Below are positions 7,661 through 15,712 of a stretch of 64,000 nt of DNA, one piece after another (the first letter of the stretch is position 1; each line of letters starts with the position of its first letter). This stretch comes from Gammaproteobacteria bacterium (GTDB lineage: Bacteria; Pseudomonadota; Gammaproteobacteria; Pseudomonadales; Azotimanducaceae). The stretch lies in assembly GCA_012960535.1 (NCBI GenBank), contig DUBB01000035.1, positions 1-64,000 of the forward strand, given 5' to 3'. The notes under the pieces were generated by a model. The model worked only from the letters and a program-made list of their open reading frames with translations, made no database searches and had not been told where the DNA came from. Position numbers and translations under genes: made by a program.

Positions 7661-8449
7661 ATGAAAAAAACAGGTGTAGTAATCTTGTTATTAAGCAGTT
7701 GTATGGTAGCAAGCGCAGATTCGAGTGTTTGTCATTTTTCGTCACAATATAATATCGAAGTTGATGAAAACCGAGTGCTGTTTACCAAACAAGGTGGTAG
7801 CAGATATGAATTCCAGCGCGGTAACTTGGTTATTAATGATCAACAGATCAAATTGGCGCCAGCGCAACAGGATTCAGTCACAGGGATCTATGAGACAACC
7901 CGGCAGTTGATTCCTAAACTAGCAGATGTTGTTGCTGAAGCAGTGGAACTGGCGCTTAAAACGATCACTGTGATAACAACATCTTTTTTTGGAGGGGATG
8001 AAGAAATCCATCAGGAGTTAACGCTGCCCATAGAAATACTGGCGGATAAGATTCGAGAAAATATTACGGCAGATCACTTTAATGCTGACGCCATGGATCG
8101 ATCTTTCGAAGAAGCTTTTGATAAAGAGTTCGAGCTTTTATTGAGTACTGCATTAGGTCGCTATGCACAGACCATTGGCGACGCTGTAGCGGGACTTTTC
8201 TCCAGTGAGGGACCGAGCATAAAAGACCTGGCTTTACGCTTGGAGGATATGGGTGAACAGTTGCAATCCTATGTAGAAGCCAGTGCGCATGACATCAGGG
8301 CTGATGCTGAGTTATTGTGTCAGGATTTTGCGCAACTGGATCTCTATGATGACCAGCTGCTGGGTCTTAAAGGTTACCCGAGGCAAGGCCTGATTCGCAC
8401 CGATGAGAAGGGCGAGTCCCGGAAAAGCGGTATCAATCTGGATCTGTAA
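7661..8449 (+). CDS. DUF2884 (YggN-like) periplasmic protein
   Basis: An exported protein of 262 residues with a signal peptide (residues 1-19, ending MVASADSS). The mature part starts CHFSSQYNIEV..NRVLFTKQ and continues with a long helical region, LADVVAEAVELALKTI to VEASAHDIRADAELLCQD. This is the arrangement of DUF2884/YggN proteins, whose function is unknown. A conserved cysteine pair (residue 24 and the LLCQD cysteine near 223) may form a disulfide. GGAAG lies directly before the ATG at 7661. A 22-bp inverted-repeat element sits in the upstream region. There is no operon partner. Confidence 0.7.
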   Translation: MKKTGVVILLLSSCMVASADSSVCHFSSQYNIEVDENRVLFTKQGGSRYEFQRGNLVINDQQIKLAPAQQDSVTGIYETTRQLIPKLADVVAEAVELALKTITVITTSFFGGDEEIHQELTLPIEILADKIRENITADHFNADAMDRSFEEAFDKEFELLLSTALGRYAQTIGDAVAGLFSSEGPSIKDLALRLEDMGEQLQSYVEASAHDIRADAELLCQDFAQLDLYDDQLLGLKGYPRQGLIRTDEKGESRKSGINLDL

Positions 8450-8848
8450 GTATTCCATCGCGATTTTTCGCCTAATTGATGTGGCACAAGCACGATTTCC
8501 ATTCAGCGTAGGCAGCTCTGCTAAAGCGTGGATAGGGTTCTGGCAGCAGTGTCCCAGTTGTAAGGCAGTGCGCAATATATGTGGGTAGCATTACCCGGTA
8601 TCGATTCGGAGCGGGTTTCTTTAAAGTTATCGCAGCAGAGAGTAATCTGTCAGTGAGGGTTTGACCTGACAAGACTATTGGCTTTGCCTATCCTGCCAGG
8701 TTGGTTGACGTTAGTGCGGACGGTAAGGCCGATCACAGTGGTTTGGAGCAGGTCGAGTCATGGCAAGCGGCCAGTGATACGATGGCGGTTTAAAGTTTTC
8801 GATCAGCACCTGGACGTTATTGTTACCAATAGAGTTAAGGGGTGGAAG
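8450..8848. other. intergenic region without recognisable gene
   Basis: No supported gene, RNA or repeat is seen. The region is covered on the plus strand from 8678 by an open extension of the MBL gene, but that part lacks homology and a ribosome site. It probably holds the promoter of the MBL gene. Confidence 0.4.
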
Positions 8849-9817
8849 GTGAAGCTGTTTATAATCATTCTGGGCGTTATCGCTTTGCTAGGATGCTACT
8901 CAGCAGGAGGGAAATTCTCGCTTGAATTACCCAGCGCCCGTGTCGAAACCAGAACTGGGCCAGGCGCTGACGAGTTGCGTGAAGAAACGCGTGTTGTGAT
9001 CCTGGGAACCGGGACACCCATTCCAGATGCCTATCGAGCCGGGCCAGGAATCGCCGTCGTGCACAAAGGTGAAACCTATCTGTTTGATGTGGGTGCCGGC
9101 ACCGTTCGCAACGCCACTGTTGCTCGATATCGTTACGATATCCCGAGTCTCTATCCAACCCAGATTTGTTGTGCATTCATAACCCACATGCACAGCGACC
9201 ACACCTTGGATTTAATGGAATTGGGCTACACCATGTGGTGGCGCAGACGCGAAGGACTCAAACTATGGGGCCCAGCAGGCATGGGTGAAATGGTAGCCGG
9301 GATGAAGGCGACGATGTTACCTGATACGCGGATACGCAGTTCTGGCACACAACCATTGCCCAACGCAGCCGGCAATCAGATCGACTTCGTTGAAATCCAA
9401 GAAGGTGTCTTGTTGCAGAAGGATGATCTCACCATAACAGCGTTTCCTGTCAACCATGGCGATATCAAACCTGCGTTTGGTTTCAAAGTAGTCACCCCAG
9501 ATAAGTCCGTGGTGATATCGGGTGATACGGCCTTCAGTGAGAGATTGATCGAGGAAGCTCGCGGCGTGGATATCCTTCTGCACGAGGTGATAAGTGTGGC
9601 TGGTCTGGAAAAAACCACCGCTTTCTGGCAGTCATATCATAAAAAGGCGCATACCACGTCGGTAGATGTGGGCCGAGTTGCCATGCAAGCCAAACCAGGT
9701 CTGTTGGTGCTTTATCATGGCCTGTACTACGGCACGCCGGAAGAAGATGTGATCTCTGAAGTAAGACGGGTCTTTGATGGCCCGGTTGTGCTGGCCAATG
9801 ATCTGGATGTTTTCTGA
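8849..9817 (+). CDS. MBL-fold metallo-hydrolase, lipoprotein
   Basis: A beta-lactamase-fold hydrolase of 322 residues. The metal motif HxHxDH is intact at H113-M-H115-S-D117-H118 (ITHMHSDHTLD). Further ligands are in PVNHGDIKPAFG and SGDTAF, with LLHEV nearby, as in the RNase Z-like/arylsulfatase-like branch that cleaves ester bonds in small molecules. GTG at 8849 is chosen because AAGGGG lies 6 bases before it. From there the protein starts with a lipoprotein-like signal (FIIILGVIALLGC, Cys16), so it is likely anchored in the periplasm. The longer frame from 8678 would place this hydrophobic segment internally, which is less likely. Confidence 0.8.
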   Translation: MKLFIIILGVIALLGCYSAGGKFSLELPSARVETRTGPGADELREETRVVILGTGTPIPDAYRAGPGIAVVHKGETYLFDVGAGTVRNATVARYRYDIPSLYPTQICCAFITHMHSDHTLDLMELGYTMWWRRREGLKLWGPAGMGEMVAGMKATMLPDTRIRSSGTQPLPNAAGNQIDFVEIQEGVLLQKDDLTITAFPVNHGDIKPAFGFKVVTPDKSVVISGDTAFSERLIEEARGVDILLHEVISVAGLEKTTAFWQSYHKKAHTTSVDVGRVAMQAKPGLLVLYHGLYYGTPEEDVISEVRRVFDGPVVLANDLDVF

Positions 9818-9836
9818 TTTGGGCCGTTTAATTCAT

Positions 9837-9974
9837 TTAGTCCTGGTTTAGTTCGTGAGCCCAGATCTTCACCTGCGGGATCAATGAATCAGGATTTCCT
9901 ACCGCTTTGTTGCAGATAAACAAGAAGTAACGACTGCTCAGAACATCAGGACGTCTTGAAAGTATTTCCTCTGG
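9837..9974 (-). pseudogene. LysR-type regulator C-terminal remnant
   Basis: The minus strand encodes about 43 residues ending at TAA: RRPDVLSSRYFLFICNKA, a short linker, then LIPQVKIWAHELNQD. This resembles the closing strand and last helix (the 'spr.YyLv ... v..F..Wl..E' pattern) of GcvA-like LysR regulators. It begins after an in-frame TAA and has no start codon, so the DNA-binding and most of the effector domain are gone. The match is short, so this is a moderate call. Confidence 0.45.
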
Positions 9975-10007
9975 TTATAGACACTGGCCTCGTTGTTAAC
10001 CCTGTTT

Positions 10008-11099
10008 TTATTCGATTTGCCGTCGCTGTGATCGACTGAAGTACATATCAAGTTTATTCTCGTTGTACATCTGTCGATAAAATGAATCCGGGTCACATTC
10101 ATAGGGATATATTTCGGTTGCCGAATTTCTAACCCACTTACGTCTTCTTATTGGCGGTTGTTTGTAATTTTTGGGATCAAGCAGGGTTATCACAGCGGAC
10201 AGCGTATTACCGTCCTCACTGACGCTGTACTGTTCATGCATCCTGGCGCCTTCAGACACCGGCTCACCTTTAAAATCCCTGATGTTACCTTCGAGTAATT
10301 GCGTTTCGATGATGAGATTACTTCCCTGCCAGTAGCCATTGGAAAAACCCATCGGTGATGGCGGGTAATACTCCGGTGGTGGTTTGCCGTCCAGAAAAAC
10401 GCGACGTACCTCGCTGTCAACCTCATAAAGAAAGGTGAGTCTGTTTTTACTTCCCAGAATTTCGATTGGATAGGCACCCCAGGCAACCATGGCGACAATG
10501 CCTGGCGAAACACAGCGCACGTTTGGTTGATCGTAGTGCGCGATATAATTCTCGAACCATGCGGCTGCCGTGTCGGTTAAGTCCATGGAATATTTACGGA
10601 AATCCACCCCTGGGGCAGGTGTCCAGATACCCGTAATATCAACGGGTTCGGCATTTTTTGCAGTATCAGCAGGTTTGATAGGCGCTGCTGACCAATAGCC
10701 GCCTGGTTCGGGTTGTTCCGTGTTACCTTCGATGGTGAACGAGCCGGACATGAATTTGTCTGAAAACTGGCCTTTTAGTCGTCTGAAAAAAACAAACCCG
10801 GCAAGGTCTCTGCTGTCGATTATAAGTTCAATCTGATTCTCTTTGATTTCTACTTTTACCGGGCCGCCTTCTACATGCGCTATCCAATCCTGACCTGATT
10901 TTTTTAAAGACAATTTGCCTTGAATAGAGGGTGCAGGGTGCTGGGGTGCGCCTATTACTATGGCATCAGCAATCTGAGCCTGAGAACCGTTCAGCTCAAG
11001 CATCCAGTCTCCTTCCACTGACCCTTGTGAGAAACCGAGTGAGGAAAACAGTGCGACTGATAAGATAACGATTAATGTAGGAAAATAGTGTGTAAACAA
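10008..11099 (-). CDS. secreted protein of unknown function
   Basis: An exported protein of 363 residues with a signal peptide (residues 1-24, ending SSLGFSQG). An N-terminal segment of about 110 residues is beta-rich and lipocalin-like (GDWMLELNG, then GSFTIEG). A longer C-terminal part has SNGYWQGSNLIIETQLLEGNI and DPDSFYRQMYNENKLD. I recognise this as a protein found next to DUF6152 genes in environmental proteobacteria; its biochemical role is unknown. It starts at a TTG, 14 bases after the DUF6152 gene upstream, so the two form an operon. Likely periplasmic. Confidence 0.6.
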   Translation of the reverse strand: MFTHYFPTLIVILSVALFSSLGFSQGSVEGDWMLELNGSQAQIADAIVIGAPQHPAPSIQGKLSLKKSGQDWIAHVEGGPVKVEIKENQIELIIDSRDLAGFVFFRRLKGQFSDKFMSGSFTIEGNTEQPEPGGYWSAAPIKPADTAKNAEPVDITGIWTPAPGVDFRKYSMDLTDTAAAWFENYIAHYDQPNVRCVSPGIVAMVAWGAYPIEILGSKNRLTFLYEVDSEVRRVFLDGKPPPEYYPPSPMGFSNGYWQGSNLIIETQLLEGNIRDFKGEPVSEGARMHEQYSVSEDGNTLSAVITLLDPKNYKQPPIRRRKWVRNSATEIYPYECDPDSFYRQMYNENKLDMYFSRSQRRQIE

Positions 11100-11113
11100 G
11101 GCATGCTTCTTAT

Positions 11114-11527
11114 TTAGTTGCTGGGTGAATCGTTATATCCAGCAGGTTGTGGGGGCTGACCCAGTATTGAGCCATCGGGTAATTTAATTGAAATCACGGA
11201 TAATAGTTTCCTGCCTTCTCGACCTGGGTGACCCGTTATAATGATATTGTCACCGGGCGATATGGTTTTTTTTGTCCAGCCTTTTCTTACCAGCAAAGAA
11301 GGGCTGCTGGTTCTGACATCCCAGTGTTCCGGTTGCTTGTTGTGGTTTATTACCTCAACATAATATCGAACGTGCGGATTCCTGAACCATACTTCTGTTA
11401 CTGTGCCTGCTATGGTAATGGTTCTCTCTGCTGTGAATTCAACGGCAAACGAATGGTGACCATAAACTACATCGCTGCTAAACAGGAGAAGGCCTACAAC
11501 CGCAATTTTTGTAATTTGGTATAACAA
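11114..11527 (-). CDS. DUF6152 family secreted protein
   Basis: A small exported protein of 137 residues. The signal peptide is cleaved before HHSFAVEF, the conserved N-terminus of mature DUF6152 proteins. The beta-barrel pattern TITIAGTVTEVWFRNPHVRYYVEV is the family core (GTVTxxxWxNPH). The start is a TTG at 11527 with GAGG 8 bases upstream; no ATG gives the signal peptide. It is the first gene of a two-gene operon with the 363-residue secreted protein and is divergent from the second DUF6152 operon (11719-13133). The family function is not established. Confidence 0.8.
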   Translation of the reverse strand: MLYQITKIAVVGLLLFSSDVVYGHHSFAVEFTAERTITIAGTVTEVWFRNPHVRYYVEVINHNKQPEHWDVRTSSPSLLVRKGWTKKTISPGDNIIITGHPGREGRKLLSVISIKLPDGSILGQPPQPAGYNDSPSN

Positions 11528-11692
11528 TTTCTATCCTCAGAAAGAGGTTGCTTTAAACTGATATTAGGGTAGTGATCCAGTTTATTCTACTATTGAGTGC
11601 TATAGCATGTTGTATTGTTAGAATAATTTAATTTGCAGGTCGGGATTAGTTGTCCACGATCAGAGGCCTGGACAGGATCTAATCATATTTTG

Positions 11693-11705
11693 AACGATAA
11701 TCGTT
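11693..11705. promoter_or_regulatory. 13-bp palindrome before FAH-fold gene
   Basis: AACGAT and ATCGTT flank a single A, 13 bases before the ATG at 11719. It lies in the divergent promoter region shared with the DUF6152 operon on the minus strand. It could bind a regulator but also overlaps the translation start region. Confidence 0.25.
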
Positions 11706-11718
11706 ATGGGTAGATACA

Positions 11719-12687
11719 ATGATTCAATTTCATAGTAGGCAGAGACAGAGAAAGAGAAAGAGCGTATTGACGTTTGTTATGGCTGTCTTTGTTGCCGGCT
11801 GCAATCCCGGGGATGACCAGGAAATTATACAAAGTGATAGCAACCAGCAAAATGTAGAGATATCAATCAATCGGGAAATTCAGCTGATCGCTGAGGATTT
11901 CCTTGCGCTTCGGCCTATGCGCGGTTTCTCCCATCAGATGTCAGTTAATGAAGCCTATCTGTGGCAGGACAGAATAGTTGAGTATTTCGAAGCGGATTTA
12001 GGTCCTGTGGTTGGCTATAAGACAGGCGGGCACAGTCCTGGTCCAGGCTTTGCTACATTTCCTGCGAACGGAATTCGTGGGGTAATCCTGGGAAATATGA
12101 TTTTCCCAAGTGGAACCCAGGTAACCCTGGATCAGACAAAACGTGGTTTTCTCGAAGCTGATTTTGCCTTCCGGGTTGGTAATGACTCGATCAATGATGC
12201 CCAGACAGAGCTCGAGGTGCTGGCTGGCCTTGATGCCATCATACCCTTTGCAGAGATTCCCGATCCTTATTACGAAGAGGGCAGCCGAAGCGTTAATGGT
12301 ACGATTGTCTCAAATATGGGGAGTCGGATGGGGTTTGTGGGTGAACCGGTTATCGTGTCAGCGACGCAACAATGGCTGGATAAAATTAACAACTTTACTT
12401 TCGCCGTTCATGATGAACACGGAGACCTTATTGATCAAGGAACGATGGCCGGATGGTATAAGCCATTGCAGGTAGTAACCTGGTTGCGTGATCAACTGCA
12501 TCAATCGGGTAAAAAATTAAGCCCAGGAGACCTTCTGTCGTTAGGGAATATAGGTATATTAAGGCAGCTTCACGAAAATTCTCCCAGGGGACCTGCTTAC
12601 AGGAGTGATGAGTTTATATTGAGCTACTATGGGCTCGTTGATGAGCCTGTTGAAGTCGCTATCAGAATTGATCGCTCAAAACGATGA
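11719..12687 (+). CDS. FAH-fold (2-keto-4-pentenoate hydratase-like) lipoprotein
   Basis: A protein of 322 residues with a lipoprotein signal (basic n-region RQRQRKRK, then VMAVFVAGC, Cys28). The body resembles 2-keto-4-pentenoate hydratase/fumarylacetoacetate-type hydratases: VGYKTGG early, acidic metal-site region FLEADFAFRVGN, then AIIPFAEIPD and a closing SLGNIG segment. Family members are normally cytosolic enzymes of aromatic meta-cleavage; export as a lipoprotein is unusual. The related dienoate substrate is only inferred. A second DUF6152 gene follows after 35 bases. The presence of E/D residues in FLEADF supports, but does not prove, catalytic competence. Confidence 0.6.
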   Translation: MIQFHSRQRQRKRKSVLTFVMAVFVAGCNPGDDQEIIQSDSNQQNVEISINREIQLIAEDFLALRPMRGFSHQMSVNEAYLWQDRIVEYFEADLGPVVGYKTGGHSPGPGFATFPANGIRGVILGNMIFPSGTQVTLDQTKRGFLEADFAFRVGNDSINDAQTELEVLAGLDAIIPFAEIPDPYYEEGSRSVNGTIVSNMGSRMGFVGEPVIVSATQQWLDKINNFTFAVHDEHGDLIDQGTMAGWYKPLQVVTWLRDQLHQSGKKLSPGDLLSLGNIGILRQLHENSPRGPAYRSDEFILSYYGLVDEPVEVAIRIDRSKR

Positions 12688-12722
12688 TTGCCTTAAGGGC
12701 CAAGTTTGTAAAAGGTAGTTAA

Positions 12723-13133
12723 ATGAAACGCTCGCTCCAAGTTCTATTGTATGTAATGACGTTGGCAGGAATGTCAGCTATTCCTCATTCACAGGGTCAT
12801 CATGGTTGGAGCAACTATCAGGAAGAATTTAGGTTGACCCTGGTTGTGACGGAACTCAAGTTGCGTAATCCGCACGACCGTCTAATCGGGAGGGATAAGG
12901 AAGGTCGAATCTGGAACCTGCTTTTGGCGCCGCCAGCGAGAAACAGACGTTTTGGCTTTGATGAAAGTGTGATTCAGGTTGATCAGGAAATCAGGATTTT
13001 TGGCCAGAAGCACCCTAAAAAACTTGAAGTAAAAGTCCATTGTATCTACAAGGGAGAAACGCTCGTTTATACCTACCGTTATCCTTATGGCAGTTCGAGT
13101 CTAAAGCGACTTGGATATCAGCAGGAGTGTTGA
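12723..13133 (+). CDS. DUF6152-like secreted protein
   Basis: An exported protein of 136 residues. After a signal peptide (residues 1-24) the mature part begins GHHGWSNYQEEF, the HHxW variant of the DUF6152 start. TLVVTELKLRNPHDRLIGRD matches the family's GTV...NPH core, with a later IRIFGQKHPKKL strand. It differs from the copy at 11114-11527 in most positions, so this is not a recent duplication. It follows the FAH-fold lipoprotein by 35 bases and is likely co-transcribed. Function is unknown. Confidence 0.65.
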   Translation: MKRSLQVLLYVMTLAGMSAIPHSQGHHGWSNYQEEFRLTLVVTELKLRNPHDRLIGRDKEGRIWNLLLAPPARNRRFGFDESVIQVDQEIRIFGQKHPKKLEVKVHCIYKGETLVYTYRYPYGSSSLKRLGYQQEC

Positions 13134-13292
13134 TTAAGTCGGGCCCCATTGCATTAGGTTGTTTTGGTTTTAAAGGAATATAAATAGGGGTTATACTTTC
13201 CCTGATGCGCACATGGCAATATTTATTGGCTGCAACGGGCATTAACTTGGAACAATGCACGATGCCCCTGTCCATATAAAGGAGCTTGTAAA

Positions 13293-13754
13293 ATGAGGTC
13301 AACCATAAAATTAAGTTGTTTCCTGCTGATTCTGCCTTGCTTGGCTTCTGCAGAGATTCATCAGGCAGTGCAGGATGCTCTGGACTATCAATTACCGGAA
13401 AATACCTGTTCGAGGCCCAGAATAATCCTGCCCGGTGATGCCGGTGATGCCGGTAATACCGGTGGTACCGTAAGCCCGCCACCCCAGGCGAACGGATCCA
13501 CTGAATTTTTTGTTGGTAGCAGCGGCAGCGAAGTCAGTGAAATGGATTCCTATACCCGCAGACGCCTGAAAAGTAAGGAGCAACGCTGGAGGACGTGTGT
13601 GGCCAGTTACAAGGTTACTTTACTACAAGATATGGAAGCGCTAAAAGGTAGCGCAAACCACGGGATTACCCAGGCACAAGCTAATATCATATTGACCAAT
13701 CTGGCATTGATTCAAAAGGTTTACATGACCGAAGACGGTGTTCTTGTGGATTAA
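13293..13754 (+). CDS. small secreted protein with Gly-Asp/Ala repeat
   Basis: An exported protein of 153 residues with a signal peptide (residues 1-20, ending LASAE). A collagen-like low-complexity stretch GDAGDAGNTGGT sits at about residues 48-59, coded by four 9-base tandem units. A helical C-terminal half (KEQRWRTCVASYKVTLLQDM and onwards) contains one conserved-looking cysteine. AAGGAG lies 8 bases before the ATG. No family is recognised. The tandem repeat may vary in copy number between strains. Confidence 0.6.
   Translation: MRSTIKLSCFLLILPCLASAEIHQAVQDALDYQLPENTCSRPRIILPGDAGDAGNTGGTVSPPPQANGSTEFFVGSSGSEVSEMDSYTRRRLKSKEQRWRTCVASYKVTLLQDMEALKGSANHGITQAQANIILTNLALIQKVYMTEDGVLVD
13432..13467 (+). 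repeat. four 9-bp tandem units inside a coding region
   Basis: Units CCGGTGATG (twice), CCGGTAATA and CCGGTGGTA form a glycine-rich stretch in the secreted protein at 13293-13754. The period of 9 keeps the frame, so slippage would lengthen or shorten the linker by three residues. Confidence 0.6.
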
Positions 13755-13882
13755 CCTGGCATTAAATGACTTTATCTCTGATAAGGTTAGTTCTGGCCGC
13801 AATTCACGTTGTTCTTTTCTGGTTGTGCCGAGGCAATATTCTTTGTTAGTGTTAATAAAGGTATTGCAGACAGGGAACTCTC

Positions 13883-14719
13883 ATGGCGGAAGCAGCGCAG
13901 AATCTTGATTTACCTCTGGAAATAAACCCGCTCGGCCCCGCTATAGGAGCGGAGATAAGCAACGTTGATTTAACGCATTCCTTGAGCGATGACCAGATTG
14001 CCAGTATTCATCAAGCCTGGCTGAAACATCAGGTTGTCTTTTTTCGTGACCAGGATCTGACCGTGGGCCAGCACATCGCGTTTACAAGGCAATTCGGCGA
14101 ATTGCACATCCACCCAAATGTTCCCTCCCACCCAGATTATCCAGAGGTGCTTGTCATTCGTGCCGATGAGAACTCAAAGCGGGTTGCCGGCCATGGTTGG
14201 CATACCGATGTCAGCTGTGATCTGTCCCCGCCGGCTGGTAGTATCCTGCGCCTGACCCAGACGCCTGAACATGGTGGTGGTGATACCCTGTTCTCCAGCA
14301 TGTATGCCGCCTTTGATGCGTTGTCAGATCACTGGCAGAAGTTTCTTACTGGCCTGACTGCGATTCATGAATCTGCTCATGTTCATGGTCGTTATTTTGA
14401 TAAGTCATCTGAACATGCGTTTGTCGCGGCGGAACATCCTGTGGTACGAACCCACCCGGAAACAGGTCGTAAATGTATTTATGTCAATTCTGCATTTACC
14501 ACCCGTATTTGCGGCATGAAACCGAATGAAAGCCGATCAACCCTTGATTTTCTATTCCGGCACATGGAACACATTGATTTTCAGTGCAGGTTTAGCTGGA
14601 CGCCCCATTCCATCGCAATGTGGGATAACCGCTGTGTACAGCATCATGCTGCGTGGGATTATTATCCGGAAGTACGACATGGCTATCGAGTAACACTAGC
14701 TGGTGATAAACCTTTTTAG
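13883..14719 (+). CDS. TauD/TfdA-family 2-oxoglutarate dioxygenase
   Basis: A non-heme iron(II)/2-oxoglutarate dioxygenase of 278 residues. The iron triad is visible: H107 and D109 in GHGWHTDVS and the distal histidine near residue 254 in WDNRCVQHHAAWDY. The 2-oxoglutarate-binding arginine is in RHGYRVT near residue 269. Length and layout match TauD and TfdA, which hydroxylate taurine, aryloxyacetates or similar carboxylates to release a leaving group. The substrate here is unknown. An iron-binding enzyme of this type would act in the cytoplasm. The gene is next to a DUF2147 gene but on its own promoter. Confidence 0.85.
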   Translation: MAEAAQNLDLPLEINPLGPAIGAEISNVDLTHSLSDDQIASIHQAWLKHQVVFFRDQDLTVGQHIAFTRQFGELHIHPNVPSHPDYPEVLVIRADENSKRVAGHGWHTDVSCDLSPPAGSILRLTQTPEHGGGDTLFSSMYAAFDALSDHWQKFLTGLTAIHESAHVHGRYFDKSSEHAFVAAEHPVVRTHPETGRKCIYVNSAFTTRICGMKPNESRSTLDFLFRHMEHIDFQCRFSWTPHSIAMWDNRCVQHHAAWDYYPEVRHGYRVTLAGDKPF

Positions 14720-14797
14720 ATCCAGGTGCATGCAGCGAAATTGCTTATCCGTAATTACCTTGACCCCTTTGTCCGCGGCGGGTTTACGTTAACTATC

Positions 14798-15298
14798 ATG
14801 ACCAATAAATTAAGGTCTCTGCTGTGTTTTATCTTGCTTACGTCCATGATGCAGGTGTTCCCAGTTGAAACAGCCATTACAGGCTATTATCTGACTTCAA
14901 AATCAATCGTCGAAATAAAACCCTGTGGGGTTGAACTGTGTGCAAAGATTGAACACGTTCTTGTCGCTGAGGGTGTTGACCCAATAAGTGTGCTTGATAA
15001 TTTTAATAGGGACCCCAAGAAAAGATCACGACCGCTGATTGGCATTGATCTGCTGCAAGGCTTTAGCAGGCAATTTGATTCAAGCAATAGTATGAAAGGG
15101 GGACGGATTTATAACCCTAGAGATGGTAGATCCTATAAAGCTAAACTGCAATTGCATGACGATGGTAATTTAACTGTTCAGGGGTGTTTCTTGTTCATTT
15201 GTGCTGGTGAAACCTGGCAACCAGTAACGTTAACTATCGATCCGGATGGCGCGCCTATAGCGGTATTAAAAAACAAACTGGAGCACCCTGAATGGTAA
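14798..15298 (+). CDS. DUF2147 secreted protein
   Basis: An exported protein of 166 residues. The start at 14798 is preferred over the GTG at 14726 because it opens directly into a signal peptide (LRSLLCFILLTSMMQVFPVE). The mature part has the DUF2147 signature: VEIKPCGVELCAKI, RSRPLIGIDLLQGF, then GGRIYNPRDGRSYKAKLQL. The two cysteine pairs (CGVELC and CFLFIC) may form disulfides. The family is periplasmic and of unknown function. It follows the dioxygenase by 78 bases. The ribosome site is weak. Confidence 0.75.
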   Translation: MTNKLRSLLCFILLTSMMQVFPVETAITGYYLTSKSIVEIKPCGVELCAKIEHVLVAEGVDPISVLDNFNRDPKKRSRPLIGIDLLQGFSRQFDSSNSMKGGRIYNPRDGRSYKAKLQLHDDGNLTVQGCFLFICAGETWQPVTLTIDPDGAPIAVLKNKLEHPEW

Positions 15299-15712
15299 AA
15301 AGCCGTCGCTGGTCCCGTCGATGTTGACTTGTTACGCCGTAATCACCCTGAATGCGGATAATCACATTCGTGTCGGACAGCGTTTACTGTCTTTGACTGC
15401 GCTCAGAGGATCTCACTGGTGGTTGTGTGCGGGTCAGGGTGAAAGCTAAGCTTGCCGGTATAGGGTTTATGAGAGTATTAACTGGTGAAATTCACCAAAT
15501 TGGCGGCGGAAAACGCTAAGTGCTTGTAAAGCAATTGGTACCTGTGTAAATAAACACCAATAATCAATGGGTTATAGGCAAGAAGACGCTGGCACATTTT
15601 ATGCGTTATGTCTTGGCAGGTTGTCACTGCAGACCGCGCCGGTTAAGCGGTTTTTCGTAAGTATAGAGTCGATCAGATGGATAACAAGAATCTCAAGGAG
15701 AGAAGTTAACAG
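15299..15712. other. intergenic region, no clear gene
   Basis: No supported gene is seen. A plus-strand reading frame at about 15331-15450 contains a NHIRVGQRL stretch that resembles a LysM motif end, but it is short and isolated. The end of the region has an AGGAGAGAAG ribosome site for the carotenoid oxygenase. Confidence 0.35.

Noticed and set aside
8678-8848. N-terminal extension of the MBL hydrolase
   Set aside because: It would bury a lipoprotein-type signal inside the protein, and a good ribosome site precedes the GTG at 8849.
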